From JAVZOV01 sp049976445 (GTDB taxonomy: Archaea > Thermoproteota > Thermoprotei > Gearchaeales > WAQG01): a DNA stretch of 6,846 nt. Within the stretch, counting starts at the first letter, position 1. The number at the start of each line of letters is the position of its first letter. The DNA lies in contig JBMFIF010000075.1 of the NCBI GenBank assembly GCA_049976445.1, forward strand, positions 1 through 6,846, given 5' to 3'. Of the stretch, positions 1 to 6,379 are shown piece by piece. The notes beneath the pieces are model-generated. The model was given only the letters and a program-made list of their open reading frames with translations, had not been told where the DNA came from and searched no databases. The position numbers were made by a program, and so were the translations under genes.

Positions 1-77
1 AGGAGTGTTGAGCTTTTCGTGAACCTCTTCACTTATTGGTATGTGAATTGGAGGTGATGTCTTATGTGGACAGTCTC
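1..77 (+). repeat. Left arm of a perfect 76-bp inverted repeat, probably the end of a multicopy mobile element
   Basis: Bases 2-77 are identical to the reverse complement of 6771-6846. Identity stops between 77 and 78 (G at 78, where C would be needed). Base 1 has no partner because the right arm ends one base earlier. The arm is visibly richer in G+C than its surroundings. Its inner edge, read from the boundary outward, starts GAGACTGTCCACATAAGACA, which has the look of an insertion-sequence terminus. One frame is open from base 1 and reads RSVELFVNLFTYWYVNWR, then TGA at 55-57, leaving 20 bp to the boundary; this spacing would suit the C-terminal tail of a transposase, but I do not recognise the family. 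The arm also holds a strong Shine-Dalgarno sequence, GGAGGTGAT (50-58), ahead of ATG at 64. The repeat is certain; its identity as an IS end is inference. Confidence 0.95.
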
Positions 78-89
78 GTGTTAATTATG

Positions 90-104
90 GAGAAATTTAT
101 ATTA
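90..104 (+). promoter_or_regulatory. Promoter of sucCD (BRE plus TATA box)
   Basis: A purine-rich BRE-like GAGAAA (90-95) is followed directly by TTTATATTA (96-104). Archaeal initiation about 26 nt downstream of the box centre would fall near 126, a few bases before the sucC ATG at 134. No Shine-Dalgarno sequence precedes that ATG, which fits a leaderless or near-leaderless transcript for the first gene. The box begins only 13 bp inside the inverted-repeat boundary. A second AT-rich stretch, TTTTTATAAG (113-122), is too close to the start codon to serve this gene. Confidence 0.6.
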
Positions 105-133
105 TAGTAAAGGTTTTTATAAGTTGAGTTGTT

Positions 134-1273
134 ATGAAGTTATATGAGTACGAAGCGAAAAAGATTTTTGCGGATTATGGTATTCCCATTTCGCCTTACG
201 AGATTGTTACTGATCCTGAGGACGCAAGAAAATCTGCTGAAAAGTTAGGATTTCCTGTTGTAATAAAAGCACAAGTTTTAGTTGCAGGTAGAGGTAAAGC
301 TGGTGGTGTAAAGCTTGCTAGAAATCCTGATGAGGCTTATAATATAGCCTTAAAAATGTTAGGTTCTAATATTAAGGGTGAAGTCGTTAAAAAAGTTATG
401 ATAACTAATGCTGTGGATATTTCTAAGGAGATTTACGTGAGTATAACTGTTGATAGGTTCGTAAGAAAACCTGTTATCCTAGTTTCCAGTGAGGGAGGAA
501 TTGATATTGAGGAGTTGGCTGTAAAGGCTCCTGAAAAAATTATTAGGATGCATGTTGATCCTTTAATAGGATTACGTGATTATCAATTAAGATATGCAAC
601 GAATCGTGTAGGTCTTTCTGGTCCGCAATCCTCTCAGTTTATGTCAATACTAAGAGCATTATATACGATCTTTGATAGTCTTGATTGTGATCTTGCTGAA
701 ATAAATCCTTTAGCAATAGATTCTAAAGGTAATTTAATTGCGGTAGACGCGAAAATAATAATAGATGATAATGCATTATTCAGAAGAAAAGAATTTGCTA
801 GTAGGGAGTCTGCAGAATATTCAGAATTTGAGATTGAGGCTCGTCAAGCTGGTTTTAATTATGTTGAATTGGACGGTAATATAGGGATTATATGTAATGG
901 AGCTGGATTAACGATGGCAACAATGGATACTGTTTATCTAAAAGGTGGTAAGCCTGCTAATTTTCTTGATGTTGGTGGAGGTGCTACTTCAGAGATTGCT
1001 GAGAAGGCTACTTCATTACTTCTTAGACATCCAAACGTAAAGGTCATATTCTTTAATATTCTTGGTGGTATCACTAGATGTGATGAAGTAGCTAAGGGTC
1101 TTATTAATGCGCTTAATAAATATGGTAGCGGTAAGAAAATTGTCGTACGAATGATGGGGACTAATGAGGAGGAGGGTAGAAGATTACTTAAAGAAGCTGG
1201 TATTGATTGGTATGATTCTATGGAAGCAGCAGCTGCAAGAGCTGTAGAACTCGCAAAAACATTAGAGGTGTGA
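134..1273 (+). CDS. sucC: Succinyl-CoA synthetase, beta subunit
   Basis: This is the beta subunit of the cytoplasmic succinate-CoA ligase, which interconverts succinyl-CoA plus NDP and phosphate with succinate, CoA and NTP. Its 379 residues match the family length (about 385). The N-terminal ATP-grasp domain (about 1-225) opens MKLYEYEAKKIFADYGIP and carries the nucleotide-binding segment GRGKAGGVK (52-60). EINPLAI (189-195) and VDAK (204-207) supply N191 and D205, the expected equivalents of the Mg-binding Asn199/Asp213 of the E. coli enzyme. The C-terminal CoA-ligase domain shows NGAGLTMATMD (255-265), DVGGGA (279-284) and GGITRCDEVA (311-320). The ATG at 134 matches the conserved family N-terminus. 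The gene is first in an operon with sucD: its last codons, GAG GTG, form the ribosome-binding site of sucD. Whether it uses ADP or GDP, and which direction dominates in the cell, cannot be read from the sequence. Confidence 0.97.
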   Translation: MKLYEYEAKKIFADYGIPISPYEIVTDPEDARKSAEKLGFPVVIKAQVLVAGRGKAGGVKLARNPDEAYNIALKMLGSNIKGEVVKKVMITNAVDISKEIYVSITVDRFVRKPVILVSSEGGIDIEELAVKAPEKIIRMHVDPLIGLRDYQLRYATNRVGLSGPQSSQFMSILRALYTIFDSLDCDLAEINPLAIDSKGNLIAVDAKIIIDDNALFRRKEFASRESAEYSEFEIEARQAGFNYVELDGNIGIICNGAGLTMATMDTVYLKGGKPANFLDVGGGATSEIAEKATSLLLRHPNVKVIFFNILGGITRCDEVAKGLINALNKYGSGKKIVVRMMGTNEEEGRRLLKEAGIDWYDSMEAAAARAVELAKTLEV

Positions 1274-1276
1274 GAG

Positions 1277-2155
1277 ATGGCGATTATTGTAAATGAAAAT
1301 ACGAAAGTTCTGGTCCAAGGAATAACTGGACGAGAAGGTACTTTCCATACAAAGTCTATGTTAGATTATGGTACTAAAGTGTTAGCAGGTGTTACACCGG
1401 GTAAGGGTGGACAGAACGTCTATGGTGTACCTGTGTATGATAATGTCTCCGATGCATTAAAACATTATCCAGAAATTAATACATCTATAATATTTGTTCC
1501 TGCACCTTTTGCTGCTGATGCAGTCTATGAAGCAATAGATAACGGAATAAAGACTATAGTGATAATAACTGAAAGAATACCTACCCATGATACATTAAAG
1601 TTTGTGAATTATGCAAAGTTAAAGGATATTACTATAATAGGTCCCAATTGTCCTGGCATTATTTCGCCAGGAAGAACTAAAGTTGGTATAATGCCTGGTC
1701 ATATATTTAAGAAAGGTATTATAGGAATGGTTTCTAGGAGTGGTACGCTAACATATGAAATTGCACATGCAATATCGAGATCAGGTCTTGGTCAGACTAC
1801 TGCTATAGGTATAGGTGGTGATCCGATTACTGGTCTCACATTTATTGATGTATTGGAAATGTTCAGGAAAGATGAAGAAACTAGGGCTGTAGTGATAATT
1901 GGAGAGATTGGTGGTGATGCTGAAGAACGTGCTGCGGAATATATAAGGTCAACCAATTATGAAAAACCTGTTGTAGCTTATGTTGCTGGCAGAACGGCTC
2001 CTCCAGAAAAAAGAATGGGACATGCAGGAGCAATAATATCAATGGGTACAGGTAGTGCAAAGAGTAAGATAGAAACTTTTGAAAGAAATGGTATTCCTGT
2101 AGCTTCATATCCTGGTGAAGTTGCGGATTTGTTACTAAAATTACTGAAGCGATGA
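1277..2155 (+). CDS. sucD: Succinyl-CoA synthetase, alpha subunit
   Basis: This subunit binds CoA and carries the phosphorylated histidine that relays phosphate between succinyl phosphate and the nucleotide on SucC. Its 292 residues are the normal length. The CoA-binding Rossmann domain (about 1-125) contains QGITGREGTFHT (14-25), and IGPNCPGIISP (121-131) marks its junction with the ligase domain. GHAGAI (248-253) holds H249, equivalent to the active-site His246 of the E. coli alpha subunit. The ATG lies 3 nt after the sucC stop. GAGGTG (1265-1270), inside the end of sucC, is a good Shine-Dalgarno sequence at 6-nt spacing, so the two genes are very probably translationally coupled, as expected for equimolar subunits. 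No truncation or missing catalytic residue is visible. Confidence 0.97.
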   Translation: MAIIVNENTKVLVQGITGREGTFHTKSMLDYGTKVLAGVTPGKGGQNVYGVPVYDNVSDALKHYPEINTSIIFVPAPFAADAVYEAIDNGIKTIVIITERIPTHDTLKFVNYAKLKDITIIGPNCPGIISPGRTKVGIMPGHIFKKGIIGMVSRSGTLTYEIAHAISRSGLGQTTAIGIGGDPITGLTFIDVLEMFRKDEETRAVVIIGEIGGDAEERAAEYIRSTNYEKPVVAYVAGRTAPPEKRMGHAGAIISMGTGSAKSKIETFERNGIPVASYPGEVADLLLKLLKR

Positions 2156-2161
2156 AATATT

Positions 2162-2175
2162 TAAAATTTATATAA
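2162..2175 (+). promoter_or_regulatory. Promoter of the DUF460-family gene
   Basis: TTTATATAA (2167-2175) is a near-consensus archaeal TATA box, with an A-rich BRE-like TAAAA (2162-2166) directly upstream. Initiation would be expected around 2197-2200, giving a leader of only 12-15 nt before the GTG start at 2212. This gene is therefore probably a transcription unit of its own rather than the third gene of the suc operon. Confidence 0.6.
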
Positions 2176-2179
2176 TCTG

Positions 2180-2187
2180 TTTTATTT
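2180..2187 (+). terminator. Possible T-rich terminator of sucCD
   Basis: TTTTATTT lies 24 bp after the sucD stop codon. Archaeal termination commonly needs only a short run of T on the coding strand, without a hairpin. The tract is short and falls between the TATA box and the probable start site of the next gene, so read-through from sucD is possible. Confidence 0.35.
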
Positions 2188-2211
2188 AACTTATTAGATA
2201 CTTACTGTACG

Positions 2212-4254
2212 GTGGTTGAAGAGTTGGCACTTACTGTTATCGGCGTAGATATTTGTGGAGGGACATCTCCTAGTGCTAAGGGTGGTGCAAGGTATGCTGC
2301 GGTCTACTTAGTTGATAATGAAATTAAAGAGACTTATGAAGAAATTACATTGGCATCTCTTTTAAGGATTATATGGAAATATCAACCATCAATAGTTGCA
2401 ATTGATAATGTTTTTGAGCTTACGCGTAGTAGTAAGGCTCTGATAAGGTTACTTTCTGCTTTTCCACCTGGAACGAGGCTTGTGCAGATTACTGGTGCTC
2501 CTACTCAGGAATATGAACCATTAGTAAAAATTGCTGAAAAACATGGAATAAAATTTATGTCAAAACCAACTTCTTTACAAACTGCATCTACTGTTGCTCT
2601 TTTAGCATCTAAAGGTGTTGGATGGATTGTTAAGGGGTTAGAAGATGAATGTATGATAACAGTTTCTAAAAAATTAACTCCTCAGGCTGGTGGTATGAGC
2701 ATGCAAAGATATGAGAGACTTGTTAGGTCATCTATACTTAGGCTTACTAAAGAAATCAAAGAAATACTAAGAATGCATGGATTTGATTATGATTTAATTT
2801 ATCGAAAAGGAGAAGGAGGAATCAATGGTAGCGTATTTATAGTCTATGCTCCTAGGGAAAAACTTTCTGGTATTGTTAAACCTTATGAAGGGCATTCTGT
2901 TAGAGTTACCATCAAACCAGTAATAAAAAGGGAGTTAGATTTTGAACCTCTTTCTGCTCATAATATGATTGTTTTCACTTCACGGAAAGGATTAATAATC
3001 GGTTATGATCCAGGTATAACTGCTGGTCTTTCTGTGATTACTCTTGATGGTGATCTGCTGCTTCTTAAGAGTGGTAAGTATCTTACTCGAGGTGAGATAG
3101 CAAGAGAGGTATTAAAATTGGGTGTTCCTGTTATTGTTGCATCTGATAGGAAGCCAGCTACAGAAATGGTAAAAAAGCTCGCTTCCATGTTTGGAGCAAT
3201 ACTTTATGAACCTGAGAAAGATTTAAAGGTGGATGAGAAAAAAGAGATCGTAAATAAATTTTTGATTTCTCAAGAGAACGTAAGTAAGTTTGATACTCAT
3301 ATGAGAGATGCTCTAGCCGCTAGCGTAAAAGCATATATGCATTATAAACCAAAACTACAACAACTCGAAGAAGAAGCACGATTGAGAGGATTTAAAGGTC
3401 CTTTAGATAAGGCTAAAATAATGGTCATACAAGGTGTGAAAATAAGTGAAGCATTACAACGTCTTGAGAAAGAATTCTCTCCAGAAGAACAAACCCAAGT
3501 TGTAGAAGTTTCACAAAAAGATAAAGATCTCATTGCATTGAGAGAAAAGGTTAAGGAGTTAATAGAACAACAGTCTAAATTCAGTTCGATGATAGCAGAG
3601 CTTCAAATGTTATTAGAAAAAAAGAACAGGGAGGTTGAGGAGTTAAGAAATAGGTTACAAGAGGAACGATTGAAAATAGATCTAGTAATACGTAAAGATA
3701 GAAAAGTTGAGATGCTAAATGAACATGTAAAGATGCTTGAATCAACTATTAAAAAATTAGAGCTTGATTTGTCTGAATTCAAAGAAAAGATATCTAATTA
3801 TGAGAATATAGCTAGTAGGATTGAGAGTGGAGAGCTTACTGTAGTAAAGAAGATAGAGAATGCCATGATTTCTTCAGTAAAAAGATCTATCGAACAAAAA
3901 AGGTTAAAGTGTGGTGAAGTTATATATTTAGAAAATCCTATGATATTTGATGAAGAGGGATTAAATGAGATAATAAAATTAGAACCTAAAATAATTATTC
4001 TTACGGTTAAACCTGCTGATTGGTTATTAAATTTCTTTAGGTCTCAAGCATTACCTGTTTATCTTATAGATGAAAATAAAGCTAGTGATGTAAAACTAGT
4101 TAGTATTGGATCTACATTATTCATTGAGAAAGAAAAGATCTCCAAAATTGCTGAAGAAGAAAAAGAAAAACTGAAGCGTGAAAGATTACAACAAATGAGA
4201 GAAAATTTGGAAAAACTTATTGAAGAATATCGAAAACGCGTAAACACAAACTAA
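2212..4254 (+). CDS. DUF460/COG2433-family protein with two RNase H-like halves and a coiled coil
   Basis: This 680-residue protein is probably cytoplasmic, as no signal peptide or membrane segment is seen. The N-terminal part (about 5-140) has a strand-like VIGVDICGG (9-17, D13) and VAIDNVFEL (62-70, D65), as in an RNase H fold. A linker domain spans about 160-250. A second RuvC/YqgF-like unit (about 260-378) has GYDPGITAG (264-272, D266), ASDRKP (310-315, D312) and THMRDALAA (362-370, D366). The spacing and residues match the acidic catalytic triad of that superfamily. From about 380 to 535 the sequence is strongly coiled-coil. A C-terminal alpha/beta segment (about 565-637) and a basic/acidic helix (640-680) follow. 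The family is archaeal and functionally uncharacterised as far as I know; nuclease activity on RNA or DNA junctions is inference. The GTG at 2212 has no Shine-Dalgarno sequence but sits just after a promoter; a later in-frame TTG at 2224 is the alternative. The gene overlaps the convergent MAT gene by 4 bp. Confidence 0.88.
   Translation: MVEELALTVIGVDICGGTSPSAKGGARYAAVYLVDNEIKETYEEITLASLLRIIWKYQPSIVAIDNVFELTRSSKALIRLLSAFPPGTRLVQITGAPTQEYEPLVKIAEKHGIKFMSKPTSLQTASTVALLASKGVGWIVKGLEDECMITVSKKLTPQAGGMSMQRYERLVRSSILRLTKEIKEILRMHGFDYDLIYRKGEGGINGSVFIVYAPREKLSGIVKPYEGHSVRVTIKPVIKRELDFEPLSAHNMIVFTSRKGLIIGYDPGITAGLSVITLDGDLLLLKSGKYLTRGEIAREVLKLGVPVIVASDRKPATEMVKKLASMFGAILYEPEKDLKVDEKKEIVNKFLISQENVSKFDTHMRDALAASVKAYMHYKPKLQQLEEEARLRGFKGPLDKAKIMVIQGVKISEALQRLEKEFSPEEQTQVVEVSQKDKDLIALREKVKELIEQQSKFSSMIAELQMLLEKKNREVEELRNRLQEERLKIDLVIRKDRKVEMLNEHVKMLESTIKKLELDLSEFKEKISNYENIASRIESGELTVVKKIENAMISSVKRSIEQKRLKCGEVIYLENPMIFDEEGLNEIIKLEPKIIILTVKPADWLLNFFRSQALPVYLIDENKASDVKLVSIGSTLFIEKEKISKIAEEEKEKLKRERLQQMRENLEKLIEEYRKRVNTN
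4160..4170 (-). terminator. Likely T-rich terminator of the MAT gene, inside the DUF460 coding region
   Basis: Read on the minus strand this is TTTTTCTTTTT, about 80 bp past the MAT stop codon. The two genes overlap, so MAT transcription must end within the antisense of the neighbouring gene, and this is the best T-tract in reach. The same bases encode Lys/Glu codons on the plus strand, so the A-richness may be due simply to coding. Confidence 0.35.
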
Positions 4255-5474
4255 AAGAGAGGCGTTGGCACTTTATTTTCTAATATAATTTTTGTAAGCT
4301 TAGTTATGTTTGAAAGTTCAGCATCTGCTATGGCTTCTGCCTCATAACGTATTGTATTAAAATCATTCTTATTTTCTATGTTTAATGATATATTTGCATG
4401 AAGTGGCTGATCAATTGGTCTTCCAATTTGACTAAGCATATATACGGTTACATTTGTAACACCTTTCACTTCTTTGTGGATTCTGTCTGCTATTATATAA
4501 GATATTACATTGTATAGTTTTCCTACATGGTTTACTGGATTTTTACCTGCAACAGCCTCCATAGACATTGGTCTGAATGGTGTGATTAAACCGTTTGCAC
4601 GATTTCCTCTACCAGTATTCCCATCATCGCCTGCCTCAGCTGATGTTCCAGTAACTGTTAAATAATATGCTCCTAAATTGGGTCTATCTGCTGTATTCAC
4701 ATAAACTTCAACTTCCATATCTGTTATACGTGATGCAAGCTTTCTAATCCTTTCTATGACATCAGATTTTACTGAAAGATAATGATCAGGGTCAGGTATG
4801 TATCTGCTAACCATAGCTATTGCTACAGATAATTTAATTTTATTACCCTCTCGTAAACCCATCACTTTAATATCTTCTCCTAACTCTGGTAATTCCCTTT
4901 TTACTTCAGGTGAGTTTAAGTATTGTTCAGTTTCAAGAACAAGTCTCTCTGTTGGTGTTAATGGTGCAAAACCTACACCTATAGATGTATCATTGGCAGG
5001 CGGTACTATTTCTTTCGCCTCAAAGAGCGCTCTTAAATCACGTGAACCTGGTCTTATCATATAATCGATTATTATATGCTTATCAGGATCAAGAAATCTA
5101 AAATTACTTTTTATGAAATCTTTTATGGATTTCATTACTATTGGACCGATTGGTACATGTTCTACAATACCTTCTTTAACTTGTACTGTAGTTGTTGCTC
5201 TCCCAGCTATTATAATATATATTGGTTCCAGAACATCACCACCACCAAACTTTGGATTAGAACTGCCACCCACCACAAGACCTTTATCTAAATTATGATG
5301 TAGTATTAATCCAAAATTCTCAAGATAATACCTTGATAGTGCTTTACTTACTGCCTCTGCGGATCCGTCTGCAATGTAATCGGGGTGTCCTTTTCCCTTT
5401 CGTTCAACCATTTCTATGGGTTTCTTACTAACAGGTTCGCTTTCATCTAATGTTACCAATATATTCCTTTTCAT
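4251..5474 (-). CDS. mat: S-adenosylmethionine synthetase (archaeal-type methionine adenosyltransferase)
   Basis: The enzyme makes S-adenosylmethionine from ATP and methionine, releasing phosphate and pyrophosphate; the product feeds rRNA, tRNA and other methylations. It belongs to the archaeal family, which is highly diverged from bacterial MetK. Numbered from the ATG, it shows ERKGKGHPD (24-32), HHNLDKGLVVGG (59-70), PKFGGG (74-79), TGTSAEAGDDGNTGRGNR (275-292), NGLITPFRPMSMEA (294-307) and KNPVNHVGKLYN (311-322). The end, NKVPTPLF, agrees with a complete C-terminus. I chose the ATG at 5474 (407 residues) because GGAAGTG (5482-5488 on the minus strand) lies 7 nt upstream and the start MKRNILV aligns with the start of the Methanocaldococcus enzyme as I remember it. 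An in-frame TTG at 5480 would add two residues but sits only 1 nt from that ribosome-binding site. The stop codon overlaps that of the convergent gene. Confidence 0.97.
   Translation of the reverse strand: MKRNILVTLDESEPVSKKPIEMVERKGKGHPDYIADGSAEAVSKALSRYYLENFGLILHHNLDKGLVVGGSSNPKFGGGDVLEPIYIIIAGRATTTVQVKEGIVEHVPIGPIVMKSIKDFIKSNFRFLDPDKHIIIDYMIRPGSRDLRALFEAKEIVPPANDTSIGVGFAPLTPTERLVLETEQYLNSPEVKRELPELGEDIKVMGLREGNKIKLSVAIAMVSRYIPDPDHYLSVKSDVIERIRKLASRITDMEVEVYVNTADRPNLGAYYLTVTGTSAEAGDDGNTGRGNRANGLITPFRPMSMEAVAGKNPVNHVGKLYNVISYIIADRIHKEVKGVTNVTVYMLSQIGRPIDQPLHANISLNIENKNDFNTIRYEAEAIADAELSNITKLTKIILENKVPTPLF
4269..4293 (+). terminator. Possible T-rich terminator of the DUF460 gene, inside the MAT coding region
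   Basis: Two T-rich runs, CTTTATTTTCT and ATTTTTG, lie 15-40 bp after the DUF460 stop codon, on the plus strand and antisense to the last codons of the MAT gene. They are plausible archaeal poly-T termination signals. No hairpin is evident. Confidence 0.35.
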
Positions 5475-5510
5475 TTCCAAACACTTCCTATATTGTGTTT
5501 ATTGATATTT

Positions 5511-5523
5511 CTTAATATTTAAG
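5511..5523 (-). promoter_or_regulatory. Promoter of the MAT gene
   Basis: On the minus strand the sequence CTTAAATATTAAG contains a TATA-like TTAAATATT. Its centre is about 26 nt upstream of position 5490, which would give a leader of about 16 nt carrying the GGAAGTG ribosome-binding site before the ATG at 5474. The box is weaker than those of the other genes here. Confidence 0.45.
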
Positions 5524-5688
5524 CATTATTTTGTTTTGCACATTACTAATGATGAAGCTTAATGAGAAGTATTTAAGATAAACCTATTAGTTTGTGAAAA
5601 AATTTAATTTTGAGATCTTTGCTATATTCCAACTTATAGATCTTTCAACGACTACATGTTAATAAAAATTAATTATGAAGCAAAATTA

Positions 5689-5703
5689 GAAAAACTTATA
5701 TTA
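5689..5703 (+). promoter_or_regulatory. Promoter of the 131-residue unknown gene
   Basis: GAAAAA (5689-5694) followed by CTTATATTA (5695-5703) is a good BRE/TATA pair. Initiation would be expected near 5725, about 14 nt before the ATG at 5739. GGGTG (5724-5728) could be a weak ribosome-binding site but lies close to the 5' end of the predicted transcript. The rest of the 5481-5738 divergent spacer is AT-rich, and I see no RNA gene in it. Confidence 0.55.
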
Positions 5704-5738
5704 GTTGAAAATCCGTTATTTAAGGGTGCAAGAATATT

Positions 5739-6134
5739 ATGTATGTTAATGTGCAGAATTGGGATCATTTTGAGGCTCTCCTTAAATCTAAAAATGTGAA
5801 GGAAATTTATTATACGTTTGATCAAAAGACTAGACAAATTCATCTTAAATTTACAGATGGAAATGTTATCTATGAGCATGTCACGCCTAGAGATCGCTTT
5901 CCATTCGATTGTGATATTTATATAGAACCAGAAGAAGAGATAACCAAGTTAACAAAACCTGAGGAAGTGTATAATGTTATCTTAGGTAAAGAGATTATTT
6001 ACCTTGTAGGTAGCCAAAAGATTAGAGGCTTTAATATGTGGGTCATATATAGTAATTTCGTCATGGTAGCCCGTGAATTATTAGAGAGTGTACTAAAAGG
6101 CTATACTTTAGTGGAAGGAGACTTACGTTATTAA
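5739..6134 (+). CDS. Conserved-looking hypothetical protein, 131 residues
   Basis: I do not recognise this protein. It looks like a small, acidic, soluble alpha/beta protein with no signal peptide, membrane segment, metal-binding cluster or known motif. It begins MYVNVQNWDHFEALLKSKNV, followed by two strand-like stretches (about 22-27 and 33-38), an acidic turn EPEEE (63-67), then IIYLVG (86-91) and a hydrophobic segment around FNMWVIYSNFVMVARELL (98-115). It is believable as a gene because it has its own TATA box at the right distance, codon use like its neighbours (AGA/AGG arginine, ATA isoleucine), and fills the space with no competing frame. The start is bounded by an in-frame TAA at 5721-5723, so the ATG at 5739 is the only ATG for the full frame. 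It is transcribed divergently from the MAT gene. Candidate T-run termination occurs only at 6272-6276. Confidence 0.75.
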   Translation: MYVNVQNWDHFEALLKSKNVKEIYYTFDQKTRQIHLKFTDGNVIYEHVTPRDRFPFDCDIYIEPEEEITKLTKPEEVYNVILGKEIIYLVGSQKIRGFNMWVIYSNFVMVARELLESVLKGYTLVEGDLRY

Positions 6135-6236
6135 CCATTTCCTAATAATTTATGACCTTCTCTCTGCCTTAAAGAGCTAGACCATTTTCTGTAATGTTAG
6201 TCAAAAGGTGTTTTAACCTTATAAATCTCAGGAGAT

Positions 6237-6368
6237 CTATTTCTCAGAATAGGATGATGTATTATGTGTTATTTTTAGCGGAAGAATCATAATTGAAGAC
6301 TCTTTATCGGGATATAACTTAAGTTGAATTTTACACGTCAAGTCCTCCTCATTAACACATTCAGGTAT
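6237..6368 (-). other. 43-codon open frame without a good start: possible gene remnant or tiny gene
   Basis: The 245-bp gap between the unknown gene and lsm (6135-6379) holds no tRNA, rRNA or clear RNA gene. On the minus strand, a frame opens after TGA (6369-6371), just downstream of lsm, and runs to TAG at 6237-6239. It contains CKIQLKLYPDKESS and IMILPLKITHNTSS and looks protein-like in composition and codon use. It has no ATG near its beginning. The only early start is TTG at 6341, which would give 34 residues; a strong GAGGAGG (6344-6350) is just 2 nt away, too close for normal use. It may be the tail of a decayed gene, or chance. CCTTATAAAT (6217-6226) is a TATA-like sequence usable in either direction, but nothing recognisable follows it. 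Confidence 0.25.
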
Positions 6369-6379
6369 TCAGCATAGAT

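Noticed and set aside
1881..2108. 75-codon minus-strand open frame inside sucD
   Set aside because: It lies wholly antisense to well-conserved sucD codons, and its Leu/His/Phe-rich composition is typical of a reverse-frame shadow.
4798..5298. Plus-strand open frames of 61-88 codons inside the MAT gene
   Set aside because: They are antisense to conserved MAT motifs, have no promoter or ribosome-binding site, and their composition reflects the reverse complement.
5549..5555. ATGATGA, a perfect C box of a C/D guide RNA
   Set aside because: No CTGA D box occurs at a suitable distance downstream and no C'/D' pair is visible, so a guide RNA cannot be supported.
5656..5799. 47-codon plus-strand open frame overlapping the start of the 131-residue gene
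   Set aside because: It contains the TATA box of the real gene, has no promoter of its own at a usable distance, and overlaps the better frame by 61 bp.
6223..6246. CTCAG direct repeats and a GAGA/TCTC inverted pair in the 6135-6379 gap
   Set aside because: They are too short to distinguish from chance, with no spacing pattern or nearby promoter that would make them an operator or terminator.
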